A DNA stretch of 12,392 bases from DATFJT01 sp965230755. Its GTDB lineage: Bacteria > Bacteroidota > Bacteroidia > Chitinophagales > Saprospiraceae. The stretch lies in contig CBDDLT010000008.1 of NCBI GenBank assembly GCA_965230755.1, positions 1 through 12,392 on the forward strand. Reading direction: 5' to 3'. The notes under the pieces are model-generated. The model saw only the letters and a program-made list of their open reading frames with translations. It was not told where the DNA came from and made no database searches. The position numbers and the translations under genes are program-made. Positions 1 to 6,651 of this stretch are shown here, piece by piece; the stretch's first letter is position 1; every line of letters begins with the position of its first letter.

Positions 1-1
1 A

Positions 2-175
2 AGAAAAGATGATCAAAACGTAGAAACAATAGAAAATCGAATCAAGGTCTATATCGAAGAGACAAAACCCGTATTCGAACATTATAGTTGTCAAGATGTT
101 GCTCAAAAAGTCAATGGACTAGGAACCATTGATGATATCTTTCGACGGCTTTCCAATGTCATTGACCAACTCTAG
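2..175 (+). CDS. adk: Adenylate kinase, C-terminal fragment (cut by window start)
   Basis: This is the last 57 codons of a gene that enters from the left edge, ending in TAG at 173-175. Adenylate kinase converts ATP + AMP to 2 ADP in the cytoplasm and balances adenylate pools. The fragment begins with Arg-Lys-Asp-Asp, matching the conserved arginine and Asp-Asp after the LID domain. It then has an N-R-I-K-V-Y helix followed by E-E-T-K-P-V, the usual helix before the core strand, and ends with a G-L-G-T-I-D-D-I-F segment like the final beta-strand and helix of the family. Catalytic P-loop and LID residues lie outside the window and cannot be checked. obgE starts 26 bp downstream on the same strand, and adk next to obgE is a common Bacteroidota arrangement, so co-transcription is likely. 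Identification rests on C-terminal motifs only. Confidence 0.88.
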   Translation, partial: RKDDQNVETIENRIKVYIEETKPVFEHYSCQDVAQKVNGLGTIDDIFRRLSNVIDQL

Positions 176-201
176 TTTAGTCACCACCATAAGTATAAAT
201 T

Positions 202-1203
202 ATGTCAGGCGGTAACTTCGTTGACTATGTGAAAATCAATTTTACTTCGGGCGACGGAGGAGCGGGAAGTGTGCATTTTCACAGGTCTAAATTGGATCCT
301 ATGGGAGGTCCCGATGGTGGAAATGGAGGAAGAGGAGGACATATTATACTAAAAGGGAACAAGAATCTTTGGACTCTCCTGCATCTAAAATATAGGAAAC
401 ACATTAAGGCAGAACACGGTGTTCATGGCAGTGGTAATAATAGATTTGGAGCTAATGGCAAAGATGAGATTATCGAAGTTCCTTTAGGTACCGTTGCTAA
501 AGATGCTGAAACCGGAGAAGTTCACTTTGAAATAGTATCGGATCAGGAAGAAAAGATTCTGCTGCCCGGTGGACGAGGAGGAATGGGTAACAATCATTTC
601 AAATCTGCTACTTTGCAAGCTCCTAAATTTGCACAACCCGGAGAAGAAGGGATCGAATCATGGAAAATCCTTGAATTGAAATTGTTGGCGGATGTGGGAT
701 TGGTTGGGTTTCCCAATGCCGGGAAGTCAACACTTCTAGCCTCCATTACGGCTGCAAAACCGAAAATAGCCTCCTATGCCTTTACTACCTTAAAACCGAA
801 TTTGGGTATTGTAGCTTATCGAAACAACCAGTCCTTTGTTATGGCTGATATTCCGGGAATTATCGAAGGAGCTCATGAGGGCAGAGGAATCGGACATCGA
901 TTCCTGAGGCATATCGAGAGAAATTCTGCGTTGCTTTTTCTTATTTCTGTCGAAGACGATAACATCGCTAAACAATATCAAATACTCAATAAGGAACTGG
1001 AAGAATTTAATCCGGAACTGCTGGATAAACCGAGAATCATTGCGGTAACCAAAAGAGATTTGATTGACGATGAGCTGGAAGAACTGATAAGAAAAGAGCT
1101 GCCCTCGGACTTGGAGGTCCTATTTATTTCCTCCGTCACCGGTCATAATATCGATCCATTGAAGGATTTGCTATGGAAAGTACTCAACACTCCGGTTCTT
1201 TAA
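202..1203 (+). CDS. obgE: GTPase Obg/CgtA, ribosome assembly factor
   Basis: This 333-residue protein is a complete Obg GTPase, which binds the 50S ribosomal subunit and links late ribosome assembly to GTP and (p)ppGpp levels. Residues about 5-160 form the glycine-rich Obg fold, with GGPDGGNGGRGG at 35-46 and LPGGRGGMGN at 121-130. The G domain follows: G1 GFPNAGKS at 169-176, the switch I threonines at 195-196, G3 DIPG at 216-219, G4 TKRD at 283-286 and G5 SSVTG at 310-314. G4 has threonine where the textbook motif has asparagine, a variant common in Bacteroidota Obg. The protein stops right after the G domain, so the C-terminal OCT domain of Bacillus-type Obg is absent, also usual for this phylum. 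The ATG at 202 has an AT-rich leader and no strong Shine-Dalgarno. It probably reads through from adk. Its stop lies one base from the stop of the convergent VOC gene. Confidence 0.97.
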   Translation: MSGGNFVDYVKINFTSGDGGAGSVHFHRSKLDPMGGPDGGNGGRGGHIILKGNKNLWTLLHLKYRKHIKAEHGVHGSGNNRFGANGKDEIIEVPLGTVAKDAETGEVHFEIVSDQEEKILLPGGRGGMGNNHFKSATLQAPKFAQPGEEGIESWKILELKLLADVGLVGFPNAGKSTLLASITAAKPKIASYAFTTLKPNLGIVAYRNNQSFVMADIPGIIEGAHEGRGIGHRFLRHIERNSALLFLISVEDDNIAKQYQILNKELEEFNPELLDKPRIIAVTKRDLIDDELEELIRKELPSDLEVLFISSVTGHNIDPLKDLLWKVLNTPVL

Positions 1204-1204
1204 T

Positions 1205-2284
1205 CTATTTCTTGGGCCAGACGGATTTTTTTGTCCTGCCCAAAAACATCGCCTGAATAAAGGCTTTCGGCAAAGCTGAATCGCACTTCATTTTTTTAAG
1301 ATTGAGATACCAACCTATCTTTTTTATGATGGGTATTTTATGCGTCTCTACAAATTCTATTAAGGTACCATCGGGGTCCTCCAAATAGGAAAATCTTCCA
1401 CTTGCCCCTTCCATTTTAAAACTATCCTTACTGTCTACAGTAAATTCGAACCCGGCATCCGCACAGTTTTTCTTCAAACCATCCATGTTACAAACATCAA
1501 AACAAAGATGAATGTATCCCAAGTCTCCCCAAAATCTATTTTCATAGATCTTTTGTGGCTCCCGATCAAGGGCTTGAATCAACTCAATCTGACTCGATCC
1601 AAAAAGATTGGCCAATTTTCCTTTTCTCTGCCTCTTATGACCAAGAATGACTCTTCTATAATTTTCATCACCTCCAGGCAGATCCTCATACTCTTTTATC
1701 TTGCCGGTTTGATCTAACAAGACTTCGTCATAACCTAAGATATCACGATATAAATGTATCGAACGATCAATATCACTGACACCCATACAACAACCGACTA
1801 CTCCCCCATTGCCCTTTCCTGTATTTTTAAACCAGTGGTCTCCTTTAATGAGTTGAAACAAATTCCCATTGTGATCCTTACCCACAAAACATGAAGATGG
1901 ACAATTGGTTTCTGTCGGAGAAGTAAGGACTTCGACTCCAGATTTCTGTAGCTTTTTATGACTACTCTCTAAACAATGACTTTTATACTTGACAATATTG
2001 ATGCCCAAGTCACCCAACTTGATCTCAAAACTCGGTGCTTCCGGTTTTCTGGACGTATGCTGCCAAATCTCTAATCCCGAACCTCCGCGATAATTTAATG
2101 CTAATATCGCATGTCTTGACCTTGGAACTCCTCCAGTGTAGCGAGCCATTAAGGTCGCTTCAGCTGCTTCATCAAAAACCGCCAAATCCATATCGAGATG
2201 TTTTCGATACCACTCCCAGGATTCGTACACGTTGCGGACTCCTAGACCCACTTGTTGTATACCGCTTATCGTATATTCTGTCAT
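1205..2284 (-). CDS. Two-domain VOC-superfamily protein (glyoxalase/extradiol dioxygenase fold)
   Basis: This 359-residue protein has two tandem VOC domains, at about residues 7-150 and 160-315, and a basic tail to 359. VOC proteins use paired beta-alpha-beta-beta-beta modules to form metal sites for glyoxalases, dioxygenases, epimerases and resistance proteins. Usual ligand positions are mostly degenerate in domain 1: the first-strand His is Gln11, the middle one is Asn96, the last-strand Glu is Gln144, and only Glu72 remains. Domain 2 keeps Glu234, His259 and Glu310 (in DPDGTLIEF) but has Gly at the first His position. A plausible reading is that domain 1 is structural and domain 2 carries a three-ligand site. 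I chose the ATG at 2284, directly before the conserved first strand. The frame stays open upstream to a TTG at 2392, but that extension lies inside the SDR gene. The SDR stop is 22 bp upstream, so the two genes probably form an operon. The substrate is unknown. Confidence 0.88.
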   Translation of the reverse strand: MTEYTISGIQQVGLGVRNVYESWEWYRKHLDMDLAVFDEAAEATLMARYTGGVPRSRHAILALNYRGGSGLEIWQHTSRKPEAPSFEIKLGDLGINIVKYKSHCLESSHKKLQKSGVEVLTSPTETNCPSSCFVGKDHNGNLFQLIKGDHWFKNTGKGNGGVVGCCMGVSDIDRSIHLYRDILGYDEVLLDQTGKIKEYEDLPGGDENYRRVILGHKRQRKGKLANLFGSSQIELIQALDREPQKIYENRFWGDLGYIHLCFDVCNMDGLKKNCADAGFEFTVDSKDSFKMEGASGRFSYLEDPDGTLIEFVETHKIPIIKKIGWYLNLKKMKCDSALPKAFIQAMFLGRTKKSVWPKK

Positions 2285-2306
2285 TGAGTTATTATATCTT
2301 AAAGTT

Positions 2307-3107
2307 TCACGGTTTAATATTTGGAAGTATTCTTCGCAATACACCGGGCATATACCTTCCCAAATATATACCCATTGTCTCTTTTCCGCCAATTATGATC
2401 TCTGCTTTATTCCTCGAAATCTTTCTCAGTACTTTTTTAGAGAATACATCAGAAGGCATTCCTTTCAAGGAATTTTCATCGTAAGATCCCTTGCTGCTTC
2501 CATCGGCTAGCAACGCATTTTTCGAAATATCGGTTCTAATATATCCCGGACAAACCAGACTAACACGGATACCATTCTTAGATTCTTCAGCCCTCAAACT
2601 GTCAAAAAACCCGTGAAGGCCATGCTTTGATGCCGCATAACTAGAACGATAAGGCGTCCCAATTTTTCCGGTTACACTCGAAATAACAACAATATGACCC
2701 CAACCGTTATCGAGCATGCTAGGTAGAAGCTTTTTAGTCATTCTTATCGGACCGAGTAAATTGGTTTCCAATATAGCCAGATCAACTTCGTCACTGCTGT
2801 CTCTAACAAGTGCTCTTTGAGAAATACCGGCATTATTGATCAGTATATCAATTTTTCCTACTTCAGCTAGTACCGTTTCTGCAGCCTCTTCTATCGAATC
2901 CTTACTCCTCATATCTGCAGTAATCACAATGGCATTTTCGGGAGAAGCAAGTTGATTTCGAACAGCATTCAACCGCTCCTCATTTCTACCTGATAATATC
3001 AAATAGCCTGCTGATTTGGATAATTCCTTGGCCAACGCCTCACCAATACCACTAGAAGCACCAGTGATCCATATGTTTTTGTCAGCGAAGTAGTTTTTAT
3101 CGTCCAT
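2307..3107 (-). CDS. Short-chain dehydrogenase/reductase (classical SDR)
   Basis: This 266-residue cytoplasmic oxidoreductase has the full classical SDR signature. The nucleotide-binding loop TGASSGIG is at 15-22, an SGR at 39-41 after the second strand suggests preference for NADP(H), the NNAG motif is at 91-94, and the catalytic set is Ser144, Tyr157 and Lys161 in the SYAASK context. CPGYIRTD at 186-193 is the usual loop after the sixth strand. Overall it resembles the bacterial relatives of DHRS7B, but the substrate cannot be read from sequence. I chose the ATG at 3107 because it gives the normal short N-terminus. The frame also allows a GTG at 3125, which would add six residues. The gene lies 80 bp downstream of the carboxylase homologue and 22 bp upstream of the VOC gene, all on the minus strand, so all three may serve one pathway. 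Confidence 0.94.
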   Translation of the reverse strand: MDDKNYFADKNIWITGASSGIGEALAKELSKSAGYLILSGRNEERLNAVRNQLASPENAIVITADMRSKDSIEEAAETVLAEVGKIDILINNAGISQRALVRDSSDEVDLAILETNLLGPIRMTKKLLPSMLDNGWGHIVVISSVTGKIGTPYRSSYAASKHGLHGFFDSLRAEESKNGIRVSLVCPGYIRTDISKNALLADGSSKGSYDENSLKGMPSDVFSKKVLRKISRNKAEIIIGGKETMGIYLGRYMPGVLRRILPNIKP

Positions 3108-3142
3108 TCTAGTCAATGAAGCCACTAAGATAAAAAAGAATC

Positions 3143-3157
3143 TGTCTTACTAAGACA
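3143..3157 (-). terminator. 15-bp near-palindrome between the carboxylase homologue and SDR; weak terminator or operator
   Basis: TGTCTTA at 3143-3149 and TAAGACA at 3151-3157 are perfect inverted repeats around a single base. As minus-strand RNA this would form a 6-bp stem with a 3-base loop. A run of six T follows after a four- to five-base gap (TTTTTT complementary to 3132-3137). It lies 31 bp past the stop of the carboxylase homologue and 36 bp before the SDR start, so it could be a weak intrinsic terminator or a dimeric-repressor operator for the SDR–VOC pair. The short, AU-rich stem and displaced T run make the terminator reading uncertain. Confidence 0.35.
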
Positions 3158-3187
3158 AGCGAGTTAATCATATCCCCTAAGCAAGAA

Positions 3188-4531
3188 TTAGTTATTTATT
3201 GATCCTTTGAATTCCATGATCCAAGTTGATCTTTTCCAAGGGCTCCATTCGACTTCGGCCAGGTTGACCTTCCGATCGATATATACCTGTGAGGGATAAT
3301 CGTTCAATTTTACTTTAATATCAGCGTAAACCTCTGCCGGTCCCTCTTCTGTCTCGAACTCCTTGCTTAAGAAATGTGCAAACTCCAGAATCATATCAGG
3401 TCGGGTGAACATGCTCCTTCTTTGGCGGGCTGAGATGTAGTCCTTAGGATATACCTTTTTATTAAGACCTTGGTCATTCTTGACAACAAAATGACCATAG
3501 CCAGATTTACTCCTCAGCATCATCCGCCAGCTACATCGGTGTCCTTCCTCGGTCCAAGCGACGCGACCTTCATATAGATGATGTCTAAATGGCACCAACA
3601 GCATTACAACAACATAGGCGATTAAAGAATATTTAAGTAAATGTGCGTAAGGAGGTAGAATCATTTCTTTGTTAAGTGCTCGCCATCCCCATCGCTTTTG
3701 CCACCTATCATAGATATTATCAAACCATTTATCGGACATAAACAACAAGGTCAATCCAATGGATAACCAAGGAAAAATACCAATCTGGAAAATCATTGTA
3801 TTGGTAACATGAAAGAATATTGCCATAAAAATGGCATATTTCCTCGTCGCGGGAATGATGAGAAAGAAAACAATGAAAGTGTCAAAAAAGAGTCCACCGT
3901 AACTCAAAAACCAAGCAAACCAATCCTGCGAAATCAAAGGCCCAATCAAAAAATAATCGGATTTATACTGCAACCATTTTAACATCGGCACGGCCCTTGT
4001 CCAGTCCGGATTAAACTTCGCAATACCACCGTAGAAATAAACCAATCCCATAAGAAAACAAAACAGCAGTTTGTATATTTTGGGCACCCTGGATTTAGCT
4101 TCTACCTTACCGTTCTTTACATCTAGAGAAAACCATCTGTTCGCCGGAACGAAGTTCATCCAAAATAATATCATGACAAAGAGGTAGCCATGATTTAAGT
4201 ACAAAGCCTTTTCAGCAAAGAAGACGTAACTAAAACAAAGAAAAAGAATGAATATGCTCTGACGATAGCGGTAACCTAACATCACTGCCAATCCAGCAAT
4301 CCCTCCCACCACAAATATCAAGGTCCAAAACGGCTCAGGAGGAATTCTAACCCATTCGAAACCATAATACTTAAAATGGAACATTCCGGGCACTATGGCT
4401 TTCTTCATCCAATAGTACCCAATGTAGTGCCCCAGGAAATCGCAAAAAGCAAGAAATCCTATGAGAATTCTAGCAAAAACCACCGGAATTATCGAAGAAG
4501 ATCTAAAAAGCCATGTGCTCTCAATAGACAT
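3188..4531 (-). CDS. Vitamin K-dependent gamma-carboxylase homologue / HTTM-domain membrane protein
   Basis: This 447-residue integral membrane protein matches the HTTM/vitamin K-dependent gamma-carboxylase family. Hydrophobic segments lie near residues 14-40, 68-86, 90-107, 112-130, 152-170, 205-228, 233-265 and 298-315. Family motifs are clear: YLNHGYLF at 111-118, YFYGGIAKFNPDW at 165-177, YGGLFFD at 211-217, and FHVTN with IGIFPWL at 240-256. Lys172 in the IAKFNPDW motif aligns by eye with human carboxylase Lys218, the proposed catalytic base, and His114 probably corresponds to a conserved membrane histidine. The soluble C-terminal part keeps the bacterial hallmarks WTEEG at 326-330, SWRMMLR at 334-340 and TRPDMILEFAH at 376-386. 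The animal enzyme converts protein glutamate to gamma-carboxyglutamate using reduced vitamin K; the roles of bacterial homologues are mostly unknown. No vitamin K epoxide reductase gene is nearby. The ATG at 4531 follows an AT-rich leader in the region divergent from parE. Confidence 0.93.
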   Translation of the reverse strand: MSIESTWLFRSSSIIPVVFARILIGFLAFCDFLGHYIGYYWMKKAIVPGMFHFKYYGFEWVRIPPEPFWTLIFVVGGIAGLAVMLGYRYRQSIFILFLCFSYVFFAEKALYLNHGYLFVMILFWMNFVPANRWFSLDVKNGKVEAKSRVPKIYKLLFCFLMGLVYFYGGIAKFNPDWTRAVPMLKWLQYKSDYFLIGPLISQDWFAWFLSYGGLFFDTFIVFFLIIPATRKYAIFMAIFFHVTNTMIFQIGIFPWLSIGLTLLFMSDKWFDNIYDRWQKRWGWRALNKEMILPPYAHLLKYSLIAYVVVMLLVPFRHHLYEGRVAWTEEGHRCSWRMMLRSKSGYGHFVVKNDQGLNKKVYPKDYISARQRRSMFTRPDMILEFAHFLSKEFETEEGPAEVYADIKVKLNDYPSQVYIDRKVNLAEVEWSPWKRSTWIMEFKGSINN

Positions 4532-4586
4532 ATTACAATATTCGTTATATTTTAGCTTAGCAATTCGTATTTATTGCAAAATAAAG

Positions 4587-4608
4587 TACCACTAAAAACT
4601 TTGTGGTA
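4587..4608. repeat. Inverted repeat TACCAC-N10-GTGGTA upstream of parE
   Basis: TACCAC at 4587-4592 and GTGGTA at 4603-4608 are perfect 6-bp inverted arms around a 10-base AT-rich spacer. The arm centres are about 16 bp apart, roughly one and a half helical turns. The position in a divergent promoter region would suit a dimeric regulator, but a repeat this short can arise by chance. Confidence 0.35.
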
Positions 4609-4613
4609 TAGAA

Positions 4614-4652
4614 CCGATAGAATTTTATCTCAAGCATTTAAAATCTCATCGG
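4614..4652 (+). repeat. Long imperfect inverted repeat (possible 5' leader hairpin) before parE
   Basis: Arms at 4614-4627 and 4639-4652 pair as CCGAT/ATCGG (5 bp), a 3x3 internal loop and ATTTTA/TAAAAT (6 bp), closing an 11-base loop. It ends 38 bases before the parE start and 28 bases before its GGAGA Shine-Dalgarno. If parE transcription starts upstream, this would be a leader hairpin; otherwise it could be a DNA operator. No T run follows it, so it is not an intrinsic terminator. Confidence 0.4.
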
Positions 4653-4690
4653 TAAGAGAAAACTAAAAATAAGGAAAACGGAGAATTACT

Positions 4691-6547
4691 ATGTCAGAAA
4701 TTAAATACACTGAGGAAAATATTAAATCCTTAGACTGGAAAGAACATATTCGATTGAGGCCCGGGATGTATATTGGTAAGCTGGGCAACGGATCATCCGT
4801 AGATGACGGCATCTACATCTTGATAAAGGAAATCATCGATAATTCTATTGATGAGTACGTGATGGGACATGGGAAAAAAATCGTCATAAAAATAGAGGAC
4901 AATGCTGTAATGATTAGGGATTATGGTCGAGGCATTCCATTAGGTAAAGTCATAGATTGTGTTTCGAAAATCAATACCGGAGGTAAATACGATTCGAAAG
5001 CATTTAAGAAATCCGTGGGGTTGAACGGAGTTGGTACCAAAGCCGTGAATGCGCTGTCTGAACGATTTATTGTCCGCTCGTTCCGTGATGGAAAGATGAA
5101 AGAAGCGGAATTCACGGAAGGCGAACTGGTTAAGGATTCTAAAATCACCAAGACAGACGAAGCCAATGGAACTTGGACGTATTTCAAAGCAGATCCGGAG
5201 ATATTTAAGAATTTCAAGTACCAGTCAGAGTATATTGAGAATCAACTGTGGAATTATGTCTACTTAAACGCAGGCCTAAAAATTCACTTTAACGATAAGG
5301 TATTTTTCTCCAAGAATGGTCTTTTGGACTTATTGACCCGCGATACTGAAGAGGGAAGTCTTCGTTATCCTATCATCCATCTAACTGGAGAAGATATTGA
5401 AGTGGCGATCACCCATGGCAATCAATACGGAGAAGACTACCACAGTTTTGTGAATGGGCAAAACACGACGCAAGGAGGAACCCATTTGGCGGCTTTTCGG
5501 GAGTCACTGGTGAAAACAGTTAGAGAATTTACCGGAAAGAATTTCGATCCCAGGGATGTGCGATCAGGAATACATGCAGCCATCAGTGTGCGAGTAGAAG
5601 AACCTGTATTCGAATCTCAGACCAAAACCAAATTGGGTTCGACCCATATGGCTCCAGAGGGTCAGACCGTTCGAACATTTATCAATGACTTCTTGAAAGT
5701 TCATTTGGACAACTTCCTTCATCGAAATGGTGATGTAGCTGAAGAGATGATCAAGAAAATTCAGCAAAGTGAGAAAGAACGTAAGGATATGGCCGGTATT
5801 AAAAAACTGGCGAATAAACGGGCTAAATCGGCCAAGATCCACAACAAAAAGCTGAGGGACTGCAGAATTCATCTCAATGGGAAACACACGGATGAGGACA
5901 AGCTAAAATCTACCGTGTTTATTACTGAGGGAGATTCTGCCAGCGGTTCGATTACCAAAGCCAGAGACGTACAAACCCAAGCGGTTTTCAGTTTGCGAGG
6001 TAAACCCTTGAATTGCTTTGGAATGACCAAAAAAGTAGTATACCAAAATGAAGAATTGAACCTTCTTCAGCACGCATTAAATATCGAAGATGGCCTTGAT
6101 GGTCTAAGGTATAATCGTGTGGTAATTGCAACAGATGCCGATGTGGATGGAATGCACATCAGACTTCTTCTTTTGACATTCTTTTTGCAGTTTTTCCCTG
6201 ACCTGGTTAAAAAGGGTCACTTATACATTTTAGAGACCCCTTTATTCAGGGTAAGAGATAAGAGCAAGACCTTTTACTGTTATAATGAAAGGGAAAAGAT
6301 TCAGGCAATGAACCAGTTGAAAGGGAAAGCGGAAGTCACTAGATTTAAGGGTCTTGGTGAGATATCGCCTGGTGAGTTTGGTGGCTTCATCGGAGATAAC
6401 ATTAGATTAGAGCCGGTTATTATGGGCGAAAATGCTCGCATCTCGGAAATCCTGAGCTACTACATGGGAAAGAATACGCCAGAACGTCAGAAATTCATTA
6501 TCGAAAACCTGAAAATAGAAAAAGACGAGTTGGTCGAAGCCGTCTAA
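4691..6547 (+). CDS. parE: DNA topoisomerase IV subunit B (ATPase subunit)
   Basis: This 618-residue protein is the ATPase/TOPRIM subunit of type IIA topoisomerase, which with ParC unlinks replicated chromosomes. The GHKL ATPase domain shows RLRPGMYIG at 21-29, catalytic Glu47 and Mg-binding Asn51 in KEIIDNSIDE, DYGRGIP at 77-83 and the ATP-lid glycines GLNGVGTKAVN at 110-120. The transducer domain carries the Gln-Thr-Lys loop at 310-312. The TOPRIM domain follows with EGDSASG at 413-419 and DADVDGMHIR at 482-491, and the C-terminal PLFR/RFKGLGE motifs are present. ParE rather than GyrB is inferred from the ParE-like N-terminus and overall length for Bacteroidota. The ATG at 4691 has a good Shine-Dalgarno (GGAGA at 4680-4684). 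parC, often adjacent in this phylum, is not downstream: the next gene is lon, 104 bp away. Confidence 0.92.
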   Translation: MSEIKYTEENIKSLDWKEHIRLRPGMYIGKLGNGSSVDDGIYILIKEIIDNSIDEYVMGHGKKIVIKIEDNAVMIRDYGRGIPLGKVIDCVSKINTGGKYDSKAFKKSVGLNGVGTKAVNALSERFIVRSFRDGKMKEAEFTEGELVKDSKITKTDEANGTWTYFKADPEIFKNFKYQSEYIENQLWNYVYLNAGLKIHFNDKVFFSKNGLLDLLTRDTEEGSLRYPIIHLTGEDIEVAITHGNQYGEDYHSFVNGQNTTQGGTHLAAFRESLVKTVREFTGKNFDPRDVRSGIHAAISVRVEEPVFESQTKTKLGSTHMAPEGQTVRTFINDFLKVHLDNFLHRNGDVAEEMIKKIQQSEKERKDMAGIKKLANKRAKSAKIHNKKLRDCRIHLNGKHTDEDKLKSTVFITEGDSASGSITKARDVQTQAVFSLRGKPLNCFGMTKKVVYQNEELNLLQHALNIEDGLDGLRYNRVVIATDADVDGMHIRLLLLTFFLQFFPDLVKKGHLYILETPLFRVRDKSKTFYCYNEREKIQAMNQLKGKAEVTRFKGLGEISPGEFGGFIGDNIRLEPVIMGENARISEILSYYMGKNTPERQKFIIENLKIEKDELVEAV

Positions 6548-6580
6548 ATTGGCCAGCTTAACAGATAAAAACACAGTCAA

Positions 6581-6614
6581 TATGCCATTCTGACAAAAAA
6601 ATTCATGTGGCATA
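6581..6614. repeat. Inverted repeat TATGCCA-N20-TGGCATA upstream of lon
   Basis: TATGCCA at 6581-6587 and TGGCATA at 6608-6614 are perfect 7-bp inverted arms separated by 20 bases that include a run of seven A at 6595-6601. The repeat lies between the parE stop and the lon ATG, ending 37 bp before the latter. It does not match the CIRCE heat-shock operator (TTAGCACTC-N9-GAGTGCTAA). It could be an operator for lon or a 5' leader stem; no T run supports termination on the plus strand. Confidence 0.38.
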
Positions 6615-6651
6615 GGGATTGCCCTGTAAGTACGAATTAGAAAAAAAGCAG

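Larger units (their letters stand above)
4532..4690. promoter_or_regulatory. Divergent intergenic region carrying both promoters (carboxylase homologue / parE)
   Basis: These 159 bp separate two genes transcribed away from each other, so promoters in both directions must lie here or in the adjacent coding ends. The region is strongly AT-rich. I could not identify a clean Bacteroidota -33/-7 pair (TTTG with TAnnTTTG) on either strand, although a TTTG occurs at 4600-4603. It holds two inverted repeats, listed separately, both on the parE side. An unusually good Shine-Dalgarno for this phylum, GGAGA at 4680-4684, sits six bases before the parE ATG. Confidence 0.6.

Noticed and set aside
1048..1059. 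Obg G4 motif TKRD instead of NKxD
   Set aside because: It looked like a missing key residue, but TKxD is common in Bacteroidota Obg proteins and the other G motifs are intact.
2285..2392. Upstream extension of the VOC gene to a TTG at 2392
   Set aside because: The extra 36 residues lie inside the SDR coding region, show no VOC homology and use a rare start. The ATG at 2284 directly precedes the conserved first strand.
2035..2484. 149-codon plus-strand open frame antisense to the VOC and SDR genes
   Set aside because: It overlaps two clear minus-strand genes, its translation is low-complexity Leu/Ser/Pro-rich and lacks any domain, so it is a by-product of the opposite-strand coding.
6619..6651. 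TTG start adding eleven residues to Lon
   Set aside because: It has no ribosome-binding support, and the A-rich leader just before the ATG at 6652 matches the local start pattern.
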